Below the pieces are notes generated by a model that searched no databases, was not told the origin of the DNA, and was given only the letters and a program-made list of their open reading frames with translations. Below, one piece after another: positions 11,501-21,790 of a stretch of DNA of 64,000 nucleotides (the first letter of the stretch is position 1; every line of letters starts with the position of its first letter). This stretch comes from Bactrocera neohumeralis. Lineage: Eukaryota; Arthropoda; Insecta; Diptera; Tephritidae. The position numbers were made by a program, and so were the translations under genes. The stretch covers positions 50,848,264-50,912,263 of the forward strand of contig NC_065923.1 in assembly GCF_024586455.1 (NCBI RefSeq). Reading direction: 5' to 3'.

Positions 11501-14500
11501 AAAGTTTCATGGGTTTAAATAAAATAGATGATGAACATTTCCACAAACATGTCTGAAAATCGAATGTAACTCAACTCGACCTTCCCATTTCTTGTTAAAA
11601 ATGCTAAATCTAAGGCGAATTCTTCCCAATACTAGATAGTTTTGTGTCCAATTCCGGGAATTTTCTCAATGAGCTCAAATAGTTTTTACACTCTTGCAAC
11701 ATGTTGCTACAGAGTATAATATTTTTGTGAACTTAACGGTTGTATGTATTACCTAAAAATAATCGAGATAGGTATATGTATAAATTGTATATGTATAAAT
11801 GATCAGAATGACAGGACGAGATCAAATGCGGGTGACTGTCTGACTTTCCGTCCGCCCATGCAAGCTGTAACTTGAGTAAAAATTAAGATATGTTAATGAA
11901 ACTTTATAAAAGGGTGTCTTGGTAAAAATGAGGATTATTACGAAATTTATTGGATAAATACTTTTTTATCTTCATTTCAGTTAAATGGCGTTCCACAAAC
12001 AATAAAAATGCAATTCCTGTGGAAGTGCCGATTAATACATTATCAAGGAAAGATAATCAAAACAGAGAAATAAATCAAGAGAAACCAGGTGTTTTAATGC
12101 CGTCACCGATATATTATAACAACGTTTCTAAAAGTAGGGAGTCCACTTATGCTAACTCGGAACATAGCAGCAGCGTTTTGCAAAATAATCTAAGTTCGGC
12201 TTCAAATAACGATCGAGAAACCACGAATACAATCAGTCAAACTACTGCCGTTTCGAACAATGAAAGTAATATTTATCTTAACACATCTACAACATCTAAT
12301 CAAAATCATGAAAGAAATGGTGCAACTCGAAAAGTTCCAGAAAATTTAAAACTGCAGAACTCACCTTTATTAGAAACATTGTCACTTAGTGTACAATCAT
12401 CCCCTTCATTAAGCACCTGCTCTGGCCCATACATTCCAATTAGCGAATGCTTCTCTGGCACACCAAAACATGTGAGTAATTATTATTAATATTTAATATA
12501 ATATTAAAAAAAGTAAAGAAGTCTAAGTCCGGGTGTAACGGAAGGTATCATACTCTCACATTTTGTAAAGATCAAAGCCTGGGAATTACCTTTAGGTGTT
12601 AGCAAAACTTTATTTGTATTAAAAATCTTGCGAAAGAATTCAACATTCATTATTCGATGAAGTAGTAAATGTATTACAATCAAAATTGTTATCTTATTAA
12701 CGTATAGTGAAGGTCACAGAGTTACTTCGTTTTAATACTAGACGTTACTTCGCGTCAGCGAAAATTTTAGCAAAATCATCCTCAATTGATATACTTATGT
12801 AAGATATGAACTCAACCGAAGATGCTAAATTTAATTTATTGAGTATGAACCAAACTTGGTTGAAATTAGTCGAGTAAGTCTGGAGTCTCGAGCAGTGCTA
12901 TCCCCGTCGTCCAGTTTTGATACCGGCTTCTATAAAACTATCTTGTACAATCCCGTGTGTGAAATTTAATGTTTCTCACGTATTTAGTTATTTTTATGGG
13001 TTTATCACACTTTAAGTTTTTATAACAACAATTTTCATCTATTTTCACACTGTCGCAAGCGATAACAGAAACTTTTTTTTGTGAGCAAATTTCGTTGATT
13101 TGGCTAATTTGGGAGATATGTACATTACACCTATTAGAGGTAGAGGGTAGGCACAGACAACGTTTTTCAAACAGTAGACTACGTCGTTTAAAAAGAGCGA
13201 ACGTGGCCGCCCCTTAACTAATTCGCCCATAATGGCCGTAGTTCCCATGCAAAGTGGTTTAGAAACAACACCATTCTGGGACCGCGAGTATTTGTTACTA
13301 TAAACTACCGCAAGCAGTAACGTTGTCATCATTCACAAGTGCTTCAGAGTGATCTCTATGCCACTGAGAAACTGCTCCCGGAGTGTCACACGTATTAATG
13401 TTTGTGTTGTTTACACAGTTATCAAGTTAAGTCAACTGTTATTTCCCAAGCTCTTTCCTCATACTTGTTGACGTTATACCCTTTAAGTATGTAAAATAAT
13501 TGTATTGATTATATTAGTTTGTATTTGCGGATTCAGCTAATAACTAATATTTGAATTAACTTTTTATAATTTTGCAATATGTTGCTACAGAGTATAATAG
13601 TTTTGTTCGCCTAACAGTTGTACGTATCACCTAAAAGTAATCGAGATAGATATAGGGTTATGTATATATAAATGATCAGGATGACGAGAACAGTCAGCGA
13701 CTGTTGTCTGTCCGTCCGTTCGTCCGTGCAAGCCGTAACTTGAGTAAAAATTGAGATATCTTGATACAACTTGTTGTGCAGGTTTCTTGGTACAAAAACT
13801 CGAGTTCGTACTGCCACGCCCACAAATCGCCATTAACCGAAAACATATAAAGTGCCATAACTAAGTACTAAATTAAGATATAAAATTGTAATTTGGCACA
13901 GGCAATCGCAGTAGCAAGGGGCACCTATGTATGTGTAAAAAAGTTTGGAAAAGTGGGCTTGACCATGCCCTCTAATATGTTTAATGTACATATCTCCTAA
14001 ACCACTAAAGCTGCAACAACCAAATGTGCTAAGCTCGTATATTACCTACAGTGTGAAAATGGACGAAATTGGAAAATAACCCCGCTCACTCCCCATAGAA
14101 CGGTACTGTTCAAAACTACTAAAAACGCAAAAAGTCCATAACTAATTACGCCAGAGACATTAAATTTTACCTCCTAGATGGTATGAGAAGGCTTTATGAG
14201 AGCTGATGTGAAAATTGGACAATGGTCGTGGTACCGCCAACTTTTTGGTGAAATCCCATATCATAAATTAGTACGTATAATTTTTCTAACATTAAAATCG
14301 GACTACAACCACGCCTACTTCTCATATAACACAATTTAAAATTCCATTTGATTCTTTCACTTTCCAGTACACAAATTAAGAAGTAATTAAGGGGGTATTC
14401 TGGTCTAGCTAGAAGCATGAATTTCAGGTAATTTTTAAAGTGTCGTAAAAAAAGGCAATTAATATTTTTACTATCCATTTTTTATTAGTTATTTTTTAAT

Positions 14501-17500
14501 TTTAGAAGAGTACAGAAAAAAATTAAAAACTAAAAAAGTAAAAAATTTCAAAAATTATGAGCTGACGAAGTGGGGGGTCTCTAAAAATTTTCACGTGACC
14601 ATACCCATGATTTCAACGCTACTAGTTATCTGAAACCAAAAAAAAAGATTATTAATCTAGGAAAAGTGGGAAAAAATTTTTTTCACAAAATGGCGACTGC
14701 CTGAAAGAAAAAGTTTTTTTGGATCACTTTTTCTGACTATTTCGATTTTTTTAAAAATAATAAAAATAAAAATTTGGGGATGGGGCTAGTTCCAACCATA
14801 GACAAGCCTATAAAGAAGACTATGAAAATTTCAAGTAAATCGGTCCAGTAGAACCTGAGAAATCGTGGGTATTGTTCCGAAAAAGCCAGTTTTGAGAAAA
14901 AACGCGTTTAAAGTTTCGCGTAAAGTCTTTTGTTCGATTAGTTCCGGCCGAACCAGTTTGGATGCCGGGTTAGAAAAATCTAATCTATATCTCCGAAAAT
15001 AATTTGAATTTTGAAAAATACTCTTGTACACATATTCTTGAATAGTTAAACTTTGAAAATAAAAAAAATAAAATCGATTTTTTTAAATTTCTAGACCAGA
15101 ATATCCCCTTAAGTAACGGAATAAAATTTTGCAGTAATAATTCCCTTGCTTTTTTCTGTTTTTGCTATTTTCTGTCATAATAAAATGAATTGAAACAAAA
15201 AATTTAATAATGTTATTATTCAGAAACAAAAATTATGACAGAAAATAGCAAAAAAAAACACAAAAGAAAAACAAACACATGCGAAAGCCGGAGCAAATAT
15301 CGCTCTAAATTTTTTCTGCTACCGCTACGGCTACGCAGAGCACAGAACTTCACTTTTTACTTGACAAAACTCCGAGCAGATCAGAGCATATACATATGTA
15401 TGTACTTTTTCGTTGTTCTGCTATGACTCTGCTACGGCTCCCGTCAAAGTGAAAGCGGTGGCGATAGCATAGCAATAATTCTATAAATTTCGCTGCTACG
15501 GAGTAGTATATTAAAACCATGATATAAAATGTTCGGTTGCACACGAACTTATTCCTTCATTACATGTTTATTTTGTTATTGTAGCATACAATAAATATAC
15601 ATTGATTATTTTTTTCAGCTTGAAAATCCAATTACTCCATTAAATAATCTTGATCCAAAATTTTATGACACTCCACGCAGTCACAACAATATAGGCTTGA
15701 ATCTCACCAATGACCAATCGTATTCACCAAAAATTACGAACTATAATGCAGTAAGTGAAAATTTTTAATTATTAACATTATTTTCCAAAAAAACGCTTTC
15801 AAAACCAATATAATATTCTGCTAATTAATTTCATTCAAATATATAAGACTCGAACAATAACATTTAATATTTTTTTAATTCACTTTGTTGTAGTGGTGTA
15901 AATATATTTTGGCACTCACTTCGGCCTTAAAATAAATTCTAATTATGCTAATTTGTTAATCTGGTGGATATTATTTTTTAAATTGGCATCTAATAAAAAG
16001 GAAAAAAAAACTATCACATCAAGAATTAAAGATACATTTTTACAGGTATTACCTAAGTTATACTTATAACAGACTTGTGGTAACAATAATGCCCTATTTC
16101 TTTCTAGTATTTATTTAAAAAATCTATTCGTACACAAAATCTCTGTCAAAATGACAAAATTAATTAATAAAGTGGAAAATAAAATATTTTTCAGAATCAC
16201 TTGGATCACGTACCAACGTATTTTATGACTAGTTTTTAAGGCACACTTTACACACTTAATTTTTTTTATGGAGAAGTTAATTTTCGCATATATGTATGCA
16301 ATAATAATATTTTCTTTCTCCATTGCACATACACATAGTTCATCTTTATTGCTGACAATTGTGCTTTTACTAAAGTTTTTACAAATAATTTTTTCATATG
16401 GGTAAAAAATACTTATACATATGCTAAAATATCGTAACTACTTCGGTAACTCTTTCACAATTTGTTTGTTTCTAATTTTTCTAATTAAAAAGAATGGTTA
16501 GGACTTTCTTTCTTAACCGGAAATCTTCACAGTTCAGACTCTCGAAACTTTTCTTTATGGCAAACTCTAAGAATAATATGATCAGTGCCAAATCGTTATG
16601 ATGATGTTAGTTTTAAGTAAACAATTGTAAGGATATACGTACATATAAACATCTTTTCATTAATTAGAAGCACGTACCGGCTCCCACGAATTGCGCAACA
16701 GTTAACCGTTCGGATTCGGATTCCGAAAGCGTTTTTACGGATGATGATGATTGGACATACCCTATGCCTTTGCGTGAAAATGTTGGTAGGTATTATAATT
16801 ACTAATTACTTTCTGTATAATTTAAATAATTAAAAATCCTTCTTTAGACCGAAATACAAGGCCTTCCGACAGCTCCGTTGAAAATGAATCCTTTGTTTTA
16901 ACGTACTCGCAACGTTTTTCTAAATTACCTGATGATGTTAATGATAAATCAAATGTTTTCAAATATGATGTGGACGCTGAAAAAAAGAATCAACCGATCG
17001 AAATGATCAAAAAGTATAAAAATAAACAAAATTTATCCCTAGATATTAAAAAGAATGAAAGGTATTTAAATAAAACTATATAGTAATACAATTTACGTAA
17101 AAGATTTTAATATTGGTTACAGAACTTTAAAAGAAATATTACAATTATCCGATACGGAAAATACTTCGCCAGCTATGGGGCCACTGGATGCCAATTCAAT
17201 AGTAGACGAAAGTTATGATATACCACGATCTCATCAGTTGCCATATCATAATATAGATCAAATATTTAACGAAAAGATATGGACCCCGGAAACTGAAGAG
17301 TCTTCAAATTATGCATTGGCTACAACAGAACATCCGAAATCAAATACTCAAAAGAAATTACAAGAACATTTCTATACAAACGCGGCGCCTAACAAACTTG
17401 AAGGAAATGTTTTTCGTTATGATTTTATACAACACGTAAGTTATATTTTTGAAATAATATTACATTGTCCGTTGTTTTATAGTTTAATTATTTCCTTCTA

Positions 17501-19256
17501 AAAAAACAGTTATCCAATACCATATATATGTACATATGTATGTATATATAGAAAATTTAAACAACTTTGTCTCCTAAGTTTAATAATTCGCTTGTTTTTG
17601 TGGGCAACACTATTGCAACAAGAAAAAAACTTTAATTTAACAATTTCTGTGGAGATTGCACTGCTGATTTAGACAATATTTAAGACATAATTTTTATCGT
17701 TCAGTTGATATGATAGCTATATGTAATGGTGGTCCAATATCGATTCTTGGAGACAAAAGGATCTATGTTAAATTTCAGATCGACATCTGAAAATGATCTG
17801 GATGCTGATATACCTATTTTAGGCTATCCGACGTCCCCTTCTGCTTGTTACAAACTGGTTGTCAAATAAAACATACACTGTTTAGGTTATAAAGAAAGGA
17901 AGCGCTTTGTTTTGGTTGTGGTCCGTTTGAAAGGTTTGTAAAACTGCTGCACTCTAGAAAAGCAAAAATAAACTTCTTACCCTACCTTTACACACAAACA
18001 AACGACACAATTTAGTTTATCTGAACTTATGGACGGGATAATATGTATGTTGAAAGAGAAAGTTAGTTTAATTAATACATTCGTAATGTAAAAATATCCT
18101 ACATATTTAATTAACCAAAAATTTTTTCATAATATTGTTAAATATTTATATCTAAAGACCGAATTGCCGCCGGTAAACCGCAAACTGAAACCAAAACTTA
18201 GTATTAACAATAAACTACCTGAGGGCGACTCCGAAAATCAATGTGTGCCAGAGAAACCTGTAAAGAAGGGATTTATTGAATCTTCAACTCCACCTTCAGT
18301 GGATAGAAATCTAAAACCGAATGTATATAAGGTAAATCATTATGATGTTTTGGAAAACGTATATATGTATGCATACCAAGTTGATTTGCAGGCAGTCAAT
18401 TCATCATTATTGGAACATGGAATGCGACGTTCCGTGGATATATCTTCTTCAATAGAAGTAATGCCAGAAATAGATGAATGTATATTAGAAACTCGCACAT
18501 TACCAAGGAAAATTAGTTCACTTTTGGATAGAAGTAATAATGGCGGGACTGCAGATATTTCAGTTTTACATCAGCGGTCAAAATCTGCAGCAAATTCAAT
18601 GTATCAAGAGTCTGTTGAATGTAATCCCCTACAAAAAAACACAAAAAATGAACATCGACTACAGTATTTTGATTTAGATGTAACGAATCCACCAACTATA
18701 AATCGTCAGAGTATAAGCACAAGCAATTTAACCAAGGAGGAATCCAGCAATGTCGATTTATTACCGAAAAGTTCTTTGAAAAGCGGTGTAGTTTATAATT
18801 CAGTAGATTTTGTGAAAACTGAAGCATTTAAGCGTATCCGCGAGGAACGTAAAAAAGAAAGTGAAGGTGTAAGTTCTAAATAATTTGTTCTCTACTATTT
18901 GCATGTAGAATATAATGATATAGTTTTGTACAGTCAGCAAAATAATTGATTTGTATGTGTTAACGCGTGTGTTTAAAAAATATACATTTATTTATTATTA
19001 TTTTGCATTTTTAAATCCCAGACATTTCTGCGAAATTTTTCAATTAATTTTTTGTTAAACTGCTAGAAAATATAGTCTTTGCTAAATATGGTATATCATA
19101 CTTTGTGCAATTAGTCATAGTACCCAAATGTTTATATAATAAATGAACGCATATACTATACTTTTTTATTTAATTATTATCGATTTTTTTTTTTTGTAGA
19201 AGACAAGCAGAAAAGAGAAAAAAGGACTTAATAAAAATAAATTTTGCTGGTTTTGA
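5583..19256 (+). CDS. dos: Dos, Gab-family docking protein (daughter of sevenless)
   Basis: This is a cytoplasmic scaffold that is phosphorylated downstream of receptor tyrosine kinases and recruits Drk/Grb2 and the phosphatase Corkscrew (SHP2). Exons: 5583-5651, 10983-11289, 11981-12471, 15619-15750, 16668-16785, 16848-17061, 17123-17435, 18158-18868, 19200-19256. All junctions are GT..AG and phases agree, giving 803 residues, or 783 if 18332-18391 is spliced. Recalled length of the fly protein is about 880. The small first exon supplies the start and YEGWLIKSPPSKRIW; with exon 2 it builds the PH domain (residues about 8-118). Two Px3RxxKP SH3-binding motifs lie at residues 552-560 and 594-602. 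YDTPR (exon 4) and YDIPR (exon 7) are SH2-type sites. QYFDLD and VVYNSVDFVKTEAF (Tyr718 and Tyr761) match the paired Corkscrew sites of Gab proteins. The final 18-residue exon is the least certain. Introns 1 and 3 are full of transposons. Confidence 0.93.
6815..6985 (-). repeat. SINE-like or short interspersed repeat
   Basis: The segment runs from a GTTGTTGTTGTAGCGGTAA start through CCGAGTAGACAGTCCTCGGC, GGTTCGTTCCGGTTACGTAG and CCCATTGTCGTGGAATTTG. I recall this type of sequence as abundant in tephritid genomes. I could not identify polymerase III boxes with confidence, so the SINE label is tentative. The 73-codon open frame on the minus strand is a by-product. Confidence 0.4.
7020..7330 (-). 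mobile_element. possible endonuclease remnant of a non-LTR element
   Basis: The minus strand reads GGFTRNRREELGITLGNEPT and later ERTMSDHRIIRC. That layout resembles the end of APE endonuclease domains (NREEVLDITL...SDHRYI) of R1/jockey-type elements. It is short and damaged. The same open frame continues into unrelated sequence up to 7762, including a Gln-rich stretch at 7575-7625, so the 208-codon frame is not one gene. Confidence 0.35.
8231..8598 (-). pseudogene. mariner-type transposase, N-terminal fragment
   Basis: The minus-strand frame keeps the two helix-turn-helix region of mariner transposases: SAAESHRMFVETCGEHALSE, then CKRWFQRLRDKDFGMRNKENRRPPK and EDAELQAILD. The later residues fit the family only loosely, and no DD34D catalytic core follows. 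About 120 residues remain of the usual 345 or so. It lies in dos intron 1. Confidence 0.8.
8610..9480 (+). mobile_element. jockey-like non-LTR retrotransposon, internally deleted
   Basis: The 5' part reads LLTRAGITSNPGPKEF (8614-8670), a family N-terminal motif resembling a decayed 2A-like site. A deletion removes endonuclease and most of the polymerase. Reverse transcriptase resumes with GVPQGG (about 9007-9025), LVSYADDCTI-like sequence at about 9090-9117 (the catalytic YADD palm motif), VNGYLSDLSRFF (9150-9190) and IAVDGVKI (about 9275-9300). The tail encodes NPTHLTPLSLWSDP-like residues and LLDDIDDN before ending near 9480. Stops and frameshifts are numerous. Confidence 0.75.
9965..10580 (-). 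mobile_element. RTE-like retrotransposon copy with a large internal deletion
   Basis: On the minus strand an endonuclease segment (TKDAFYE, GKEGFFGITVGKF, then RFQHNK; 10580-10340) passes directly into the extreme C-terminal region (VFERKVLWKIYSPL, RWNDELYEIYGDI, RIKRQRLRW; 10335-10000). All the reverse transcriptase is missing. The 3' end carries the family's TCTACTCCAGTAAAGAAGAAGAA-type terminus at 9965. It sits in dos intron 1, opposite in orientation to the host gene. Confidence 0.8.
10690..10800 (-). repeat. repeat family A fragment
   Basis: The reverse complement reads TGTTGCTACAGAGTATAATA, then TTGTTCACCTAACGGTTGT and TCACCTAGAA. This is the 5' part of a repeat seen again at 11.7, 13.6, 36.0 and 63.9 kb. 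Confidence 0.6.
11680..11960 (+). repeat. repeat family A fragment beside the dos exon 3 acceptor
   Basis: It contains TGTTGCTACAGAGTATAAT, AACTTAACGGTTGTATG, ATAATCGAGATAGGTATAT, AATGATCAGAATGACAGGAC and GCAAGCTGTAACTTGAG in the same order as the copy at 13.57 kb. It ends about 20-40 bases before the exon 3 acceptor at 11979-11980, so the repeat may contribute the branch-point region. Confidence 0.65.
12520..12640 (+). repeat. repeat family D fragment
   Basis: AGTCTAAGTCCGGGTGTAAC and the CATACTCTCACATTTTGTAA segment mark a repeat family whose other parts are seen at 38.4, 41.4, 46.7, 48.1, 50.8 and 62.8 kb. It lies in dos intron 3. No coding capacity is recognised. Confidence 0.45.
12955..13210 (-). 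repeat. repeat family A fragment, reversed
   Basis: The reverse complement contains ATGTACATATCTCCCAAAT, AACGAAATTTGCTCACAA and CAGTGTGAAAATAGATGAAA. These match the order ATGTACATATCTCCTAAAC, CCAAATGTGCTAAGC, CAGTGTGAAAATGGACGAAA of the plus-strand copy at 13.98-14.07 kb. Confidence 0.5.
13565..15140 (+). repeat. repeat family A, longest copy, with nested MITE
   Basis: The copy starts at ATGTTGCTACAGAGTATAAT. It contains GTCTGTCCGTCCGTTCGTCC, CCGTAACTTGAGTAAAAATT, the GCCACGCCCACAAATCGCCATTAACCG region, AGTGGGCTTGACCATGCCC and a repeated CCACGCCTACTTCTCATATA segment. It is interrupted at 14391-15108 by a TTAA-flanked element and resumes with GTAACGGAATAAAATTTTGC. The uninterrupted equivalent lies at 31470-32110. 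It lies in dos intron 3. No transposase was found, so the class is unknown. Confidence 0.75.
14391..15108. mobile_element. 718-bp TTAA-flanked MITE (piggyBac-like)
   Basis: The element starts GGGGGTATTCTGGTCTAG and ends CTAGACCAGAATATCCCC, nearly perfect terminal inverted repeats of about 18 bases. It is bounded by TTAA at 14387-14390 and 15109-15112. The flanking repeat family A reads straight across the site in the copy at 32.07 kb, which confirms insertion at that point. TTAA duplication is typical of piggyBac. The interior is AT-rich, with no transposase frame. Confidence 0.85.
15150..15560. other. non-coding intron stretch in dos
   Basis: This is the remainder of dos intron 3 before exon 4 (15619). 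It contains TTCTGTTTTTGCTATTTTCTGTCATAA near 15156-15180 and its approximate reverse complement at 15230-15255 (TTATGACAGAAAATAGC), a small inverted repeat of about 17 bases. Open frames of about 64 codons are not protein-like. Confidence 0.4.
18332..18391 (+). other. dos: 60-bp in-frame optional intron within dos exon 8
   Basis: The segment begins GTAAATC and ends TTTGCAG. It is exactly 60 bases and contains no stop, so the reading frame continues whether it is spliced or kept. If kept it adds 20 residues with four tyrosines (VNHYDVLENVYMYAYQVDLQ). Its length is typical of short fly introns, so splicing is the simpler reading. Confidence 0.6.
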
Positions 19257-19275
19257 TTTTGATTAGTAGGTTTGT

Positions 19276-19419
19276 TTATATGGCTTTTTGACCAATATTT
19301 AGCGTACTGGCAGCGAGTGGACTGTCGCTACGTAATAGCAATGGATTTCTGAAGGAGTAGGGCGGCCTCAGTTTCAATTTATTCCTGAACCCATTGCGAG
19401 TTTTTTCTTTCGGATCCAT
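19276..19419 (-). CDS. possible small protein of 47 residues
   Basis: The frame begins ATG at 19419 (MDPKEKTRNGFRNKLKLRPP) and ends TAA at 19276. It is less AT-rich than its flanks and uses a balanced set of residues, unlike the many chance frames nearby. It ends 20 bases past the dos stop on the opposite strand, so it would be antisense to the dos 3' UTR. I do not recognise the protein. It could be a real small ORF, an exon of a longer gene or chance. Confidence 0.3.
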   Translation of the reverse strand: MDPKEKTRNGFRNKLKLRPPYSFRNPLLLRSDSPLAASTLNIGQKAI

Positions 19420-19539
19420 TTTAATCAAATGGTTATCGCAGTAATATACTATTGCAAAATTATATCGATTCTCCGAAGTAGTCTTGTTTCCTTCTTGACT
19501 TCCAATAGTAAAAAAATTGTAGTGTAATTGTAAGTAGGC

Positions 19540-19791
19540 AAACTAAATATCGGATGGCCACGACTTCAATAAATTTACTCGAGTGGCCGGTATGTTCTCA
19601 ACATATCAATGCAATAGAAAACATCTGGGGGTGCTTGTGTTCTTGTCTCCAATTTAATAATGCGGAAGAATTCCGTCATAGTCCATTAGTGGGATCAATT
19701 GGACACTAATTCGCTACAAAACTTAGTTTTAACCATGCATAAGAGAATATTTGAATTGATAAAAGGTAAAGGAATTCAGGCAAATTGTTAA
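19540..19791 (+). pseudogene. Tc1-type transposase, C-terminal relic
   Basis: With frameshifts, the plus strand gives a WPRLQ-like segment, then NAIENIWGCLCSCLQFNNAE (family: SPDLNPIENIWG, close to the third catalytic residue). It ends with KRIFELIKGKGIQANC and a stop at 19789-19791, which fits the last residues of Tc1 transposases. The N-terminal DNA-binding half is absent. Confidence 0.75.
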
Positions 19792-19919
19792 ACTGGAATA
19801 ATAAAATAACATTTATTATATAATACTTAAATCAAATGGAATAATCATAAAATTTAATGGTTTTAGTTTTCATTTTCTTTCCCAATTTTTAAAGTTGTAC
19901 AGTTGTGTTATTACACAGT

Positions 19920-21790
19920 TCTATCCACATCTCCTCAAATCAAAATCACTATTGAGAAGTTTTGGAATTTTGTGAGGTCTTCCTTATGCTGAGGTGAATT
20001 CAAAAACTTTAATGCTCACAATTTCCTCTTAAATTTGTGATATCTGAAAGCAAACCTCACGATGCAAAATCGGTTGTGTTTGTTTCGTTAATTCAATATT
20101 TTTAAAGAAATTTGCAATTATTTTTTTCAAATAGAATGGAGGAACTATTCTTCCAAAGGCGTTATCTATTATAAATGTAAGTATTCGTCTATTACAATAA
20201 AAATGTAACTTACGGTTTTTGTACATTTTACTTCTTTCTAGGTATGAATAAAAAGACATATACATATGTATGTTTAAATAATTCAGTTATTTTATTAAAT
20301 AAACTTTTTAATAATATAAGATCTGATAAATACTTCATATAAAAATATGTAATCCTAATTATTATAAGAACACACAGATGAGGCAAAATGAAATGGTTCT
20401 CCCTGGGTGATATGCGTCAATGCATTGTGATCTGCAAAATATAGGAATTAATATACATATGTATTAGTATTCAATTTTTCAATAGTATAATATTAGCTTA
20501 CCAGTGGTTTAATTTTTCTGTAAGGTTATTGAGCACTGTTGTCATAGCTGTTAGTGCTTGCGTCATTTGGCTCAATACCCCCGTCAATTGTAGGTTTTGC
20601 TCCGAGGTCTTTTGCAGCTCCTCTCGTCTCTCCCGTGTCATCTGCATTAAGACACCCATCAACTGTTCGTTTTGCTCTAAAATTTTTTGTTGTTGGGAAA
20701 TGGCCCGCTCTTCCCGTCTCTCATGCGCCTTCAATTTTTTTAGTACCTTTCCAAGCATTTTCACTGCTGTTGGTTTGGGGGCTTCAGAAATGACTGAAGC
20801 AGAAGTTGATGGTGTAGGAGAAGGCGGGATGGGAGGAGATAACCTAGAATGGGATACATCAGGAGAATATTCGATAAGAGGTGGTGAAGTGGGAGGTGAA
20901 GGTGACGAAGGTAAAGTGCGGAGATATATAGCAGGAAAAGCTGGAGCAGAAACTGGCGATGGAGATGGAGCAGGAACGGTGTCCGTTGTTGTGTCCAACG
21001 GCGACAATACCTGTAAGTATAAAACGGACCGATGAGTGAGTGGCTCTTATAATAATAAGGGTATAAATATGCTATGTGCGTTTAAGTAAAAAAAATACCT
21101 GGTGATCCGAACTCGGCACTCCATCAACCGTTGCTGTCTCAAAGGTTGAACTTTCCTGCACCTCACATTCTGATACTCCAACTGCCGGAGGGTCTCCACC
21201 AGTAATTTGCGGGTGGGCTTTATCTTTTCGCGCTCGGCTACGCAACTGATGTTTCCAGTGCGTTAACGTCTGTGTTAAAAAAAAAAAAACATATTATTGT
21301 TTCGTGAAACACATAAACACTTTTAAACTTACCTCTTTCCATTTGGTTGCTGTGCGTGTTGGCCCTTTTAAGGCATTTAATGTTTCTGCTAATTCCGACC
21401 ACAACATTTGCAGCTTATGAGGGCTGGTCTGCTTCTTTCGTTGCAACTCAGGATGCTGCTTGCAGAACATTATATAATGCTGTAGTTGCTCCTGAGTTGT
21501 TCTTTTAAATTTTGAAATCCTAAAAATAAATGAAATTATTTATGCACCACATTTAATAGATTTTCAAAAATACTCACTTTTCTTTGCTGCCCATTTCTTT
21601 ATTTTGTTTTGTTTATTTAAAAAAAAACACAGTTAAACACCAAAATGCTTTTAACCTCGTGTGGTGAATTTTGTGTTTTTGTTTTGTGAGGTTTGAATAA
21701 AAATAACCTCACAATAAACCTCATCAATTTTTTTCCTCACAAACCAGTTGTGAGGTTTTCTCAGAATATTGCTCAAAATTGTTTCCACCG
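19920..21790. mobile_element. putative Harbinger-type element carrying the zeste-like gene
   Basis: Both ends of this interval are crowded with CCTCAC/GTGAGG motifs: six or so at 19935-20060, and more at 21683-21765 (for example CCTCACAAACCAGTTGTGAGG). Such subterminal repeats are common in DNA transposons. Myb_DNA-bind_5 proteins are often the accessory gene of PIF/Harbinger elements. I could not define clean terminal inverted repeats, and no nuclease gene is present, so the boundaries and class are inferred. Confidence 0.4.
20498..21594 (-). CDS. zeste-type Myb/SANT DNA-binding protein, 295 residues, intact
   Basis: There are four exons: 21578-21594, 21333-21519, 21099-21269 and 20498-21010. 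All have GT..AG junctions and agreeing phases, giving 295 residues. The N-terminal 90 or so form a Myb/SANT-like domain of the zeste family (LWSELAETLNALKGPTRTAT then KWKETLTHWKHQLRSRARK). The middle is Pro/Ser/Thr-rich (about residues 125-195). The C-terminus is a predicted coiled coil with two near-repeats, QQQKILEQNEQLMGVLMQMT and LQKTSEQNLQLTGVLSQMTQ. Proteins of this type occur as host regulators and as accessory proteins of Harbinger transposons. The flanking CTCAC-rich sequence favours the transposon origin. The complete open frame amid decayed elements suggests recent insertion or retained function. Confidence 0.75.

Noticed and set aside
20529..21035. 168-codon plus-strand frame
   Set aside because: It is antisense to the fourth exon of the zeste-type gene; the Gly-rich stretch is the reverse of its Pro-rich linker.
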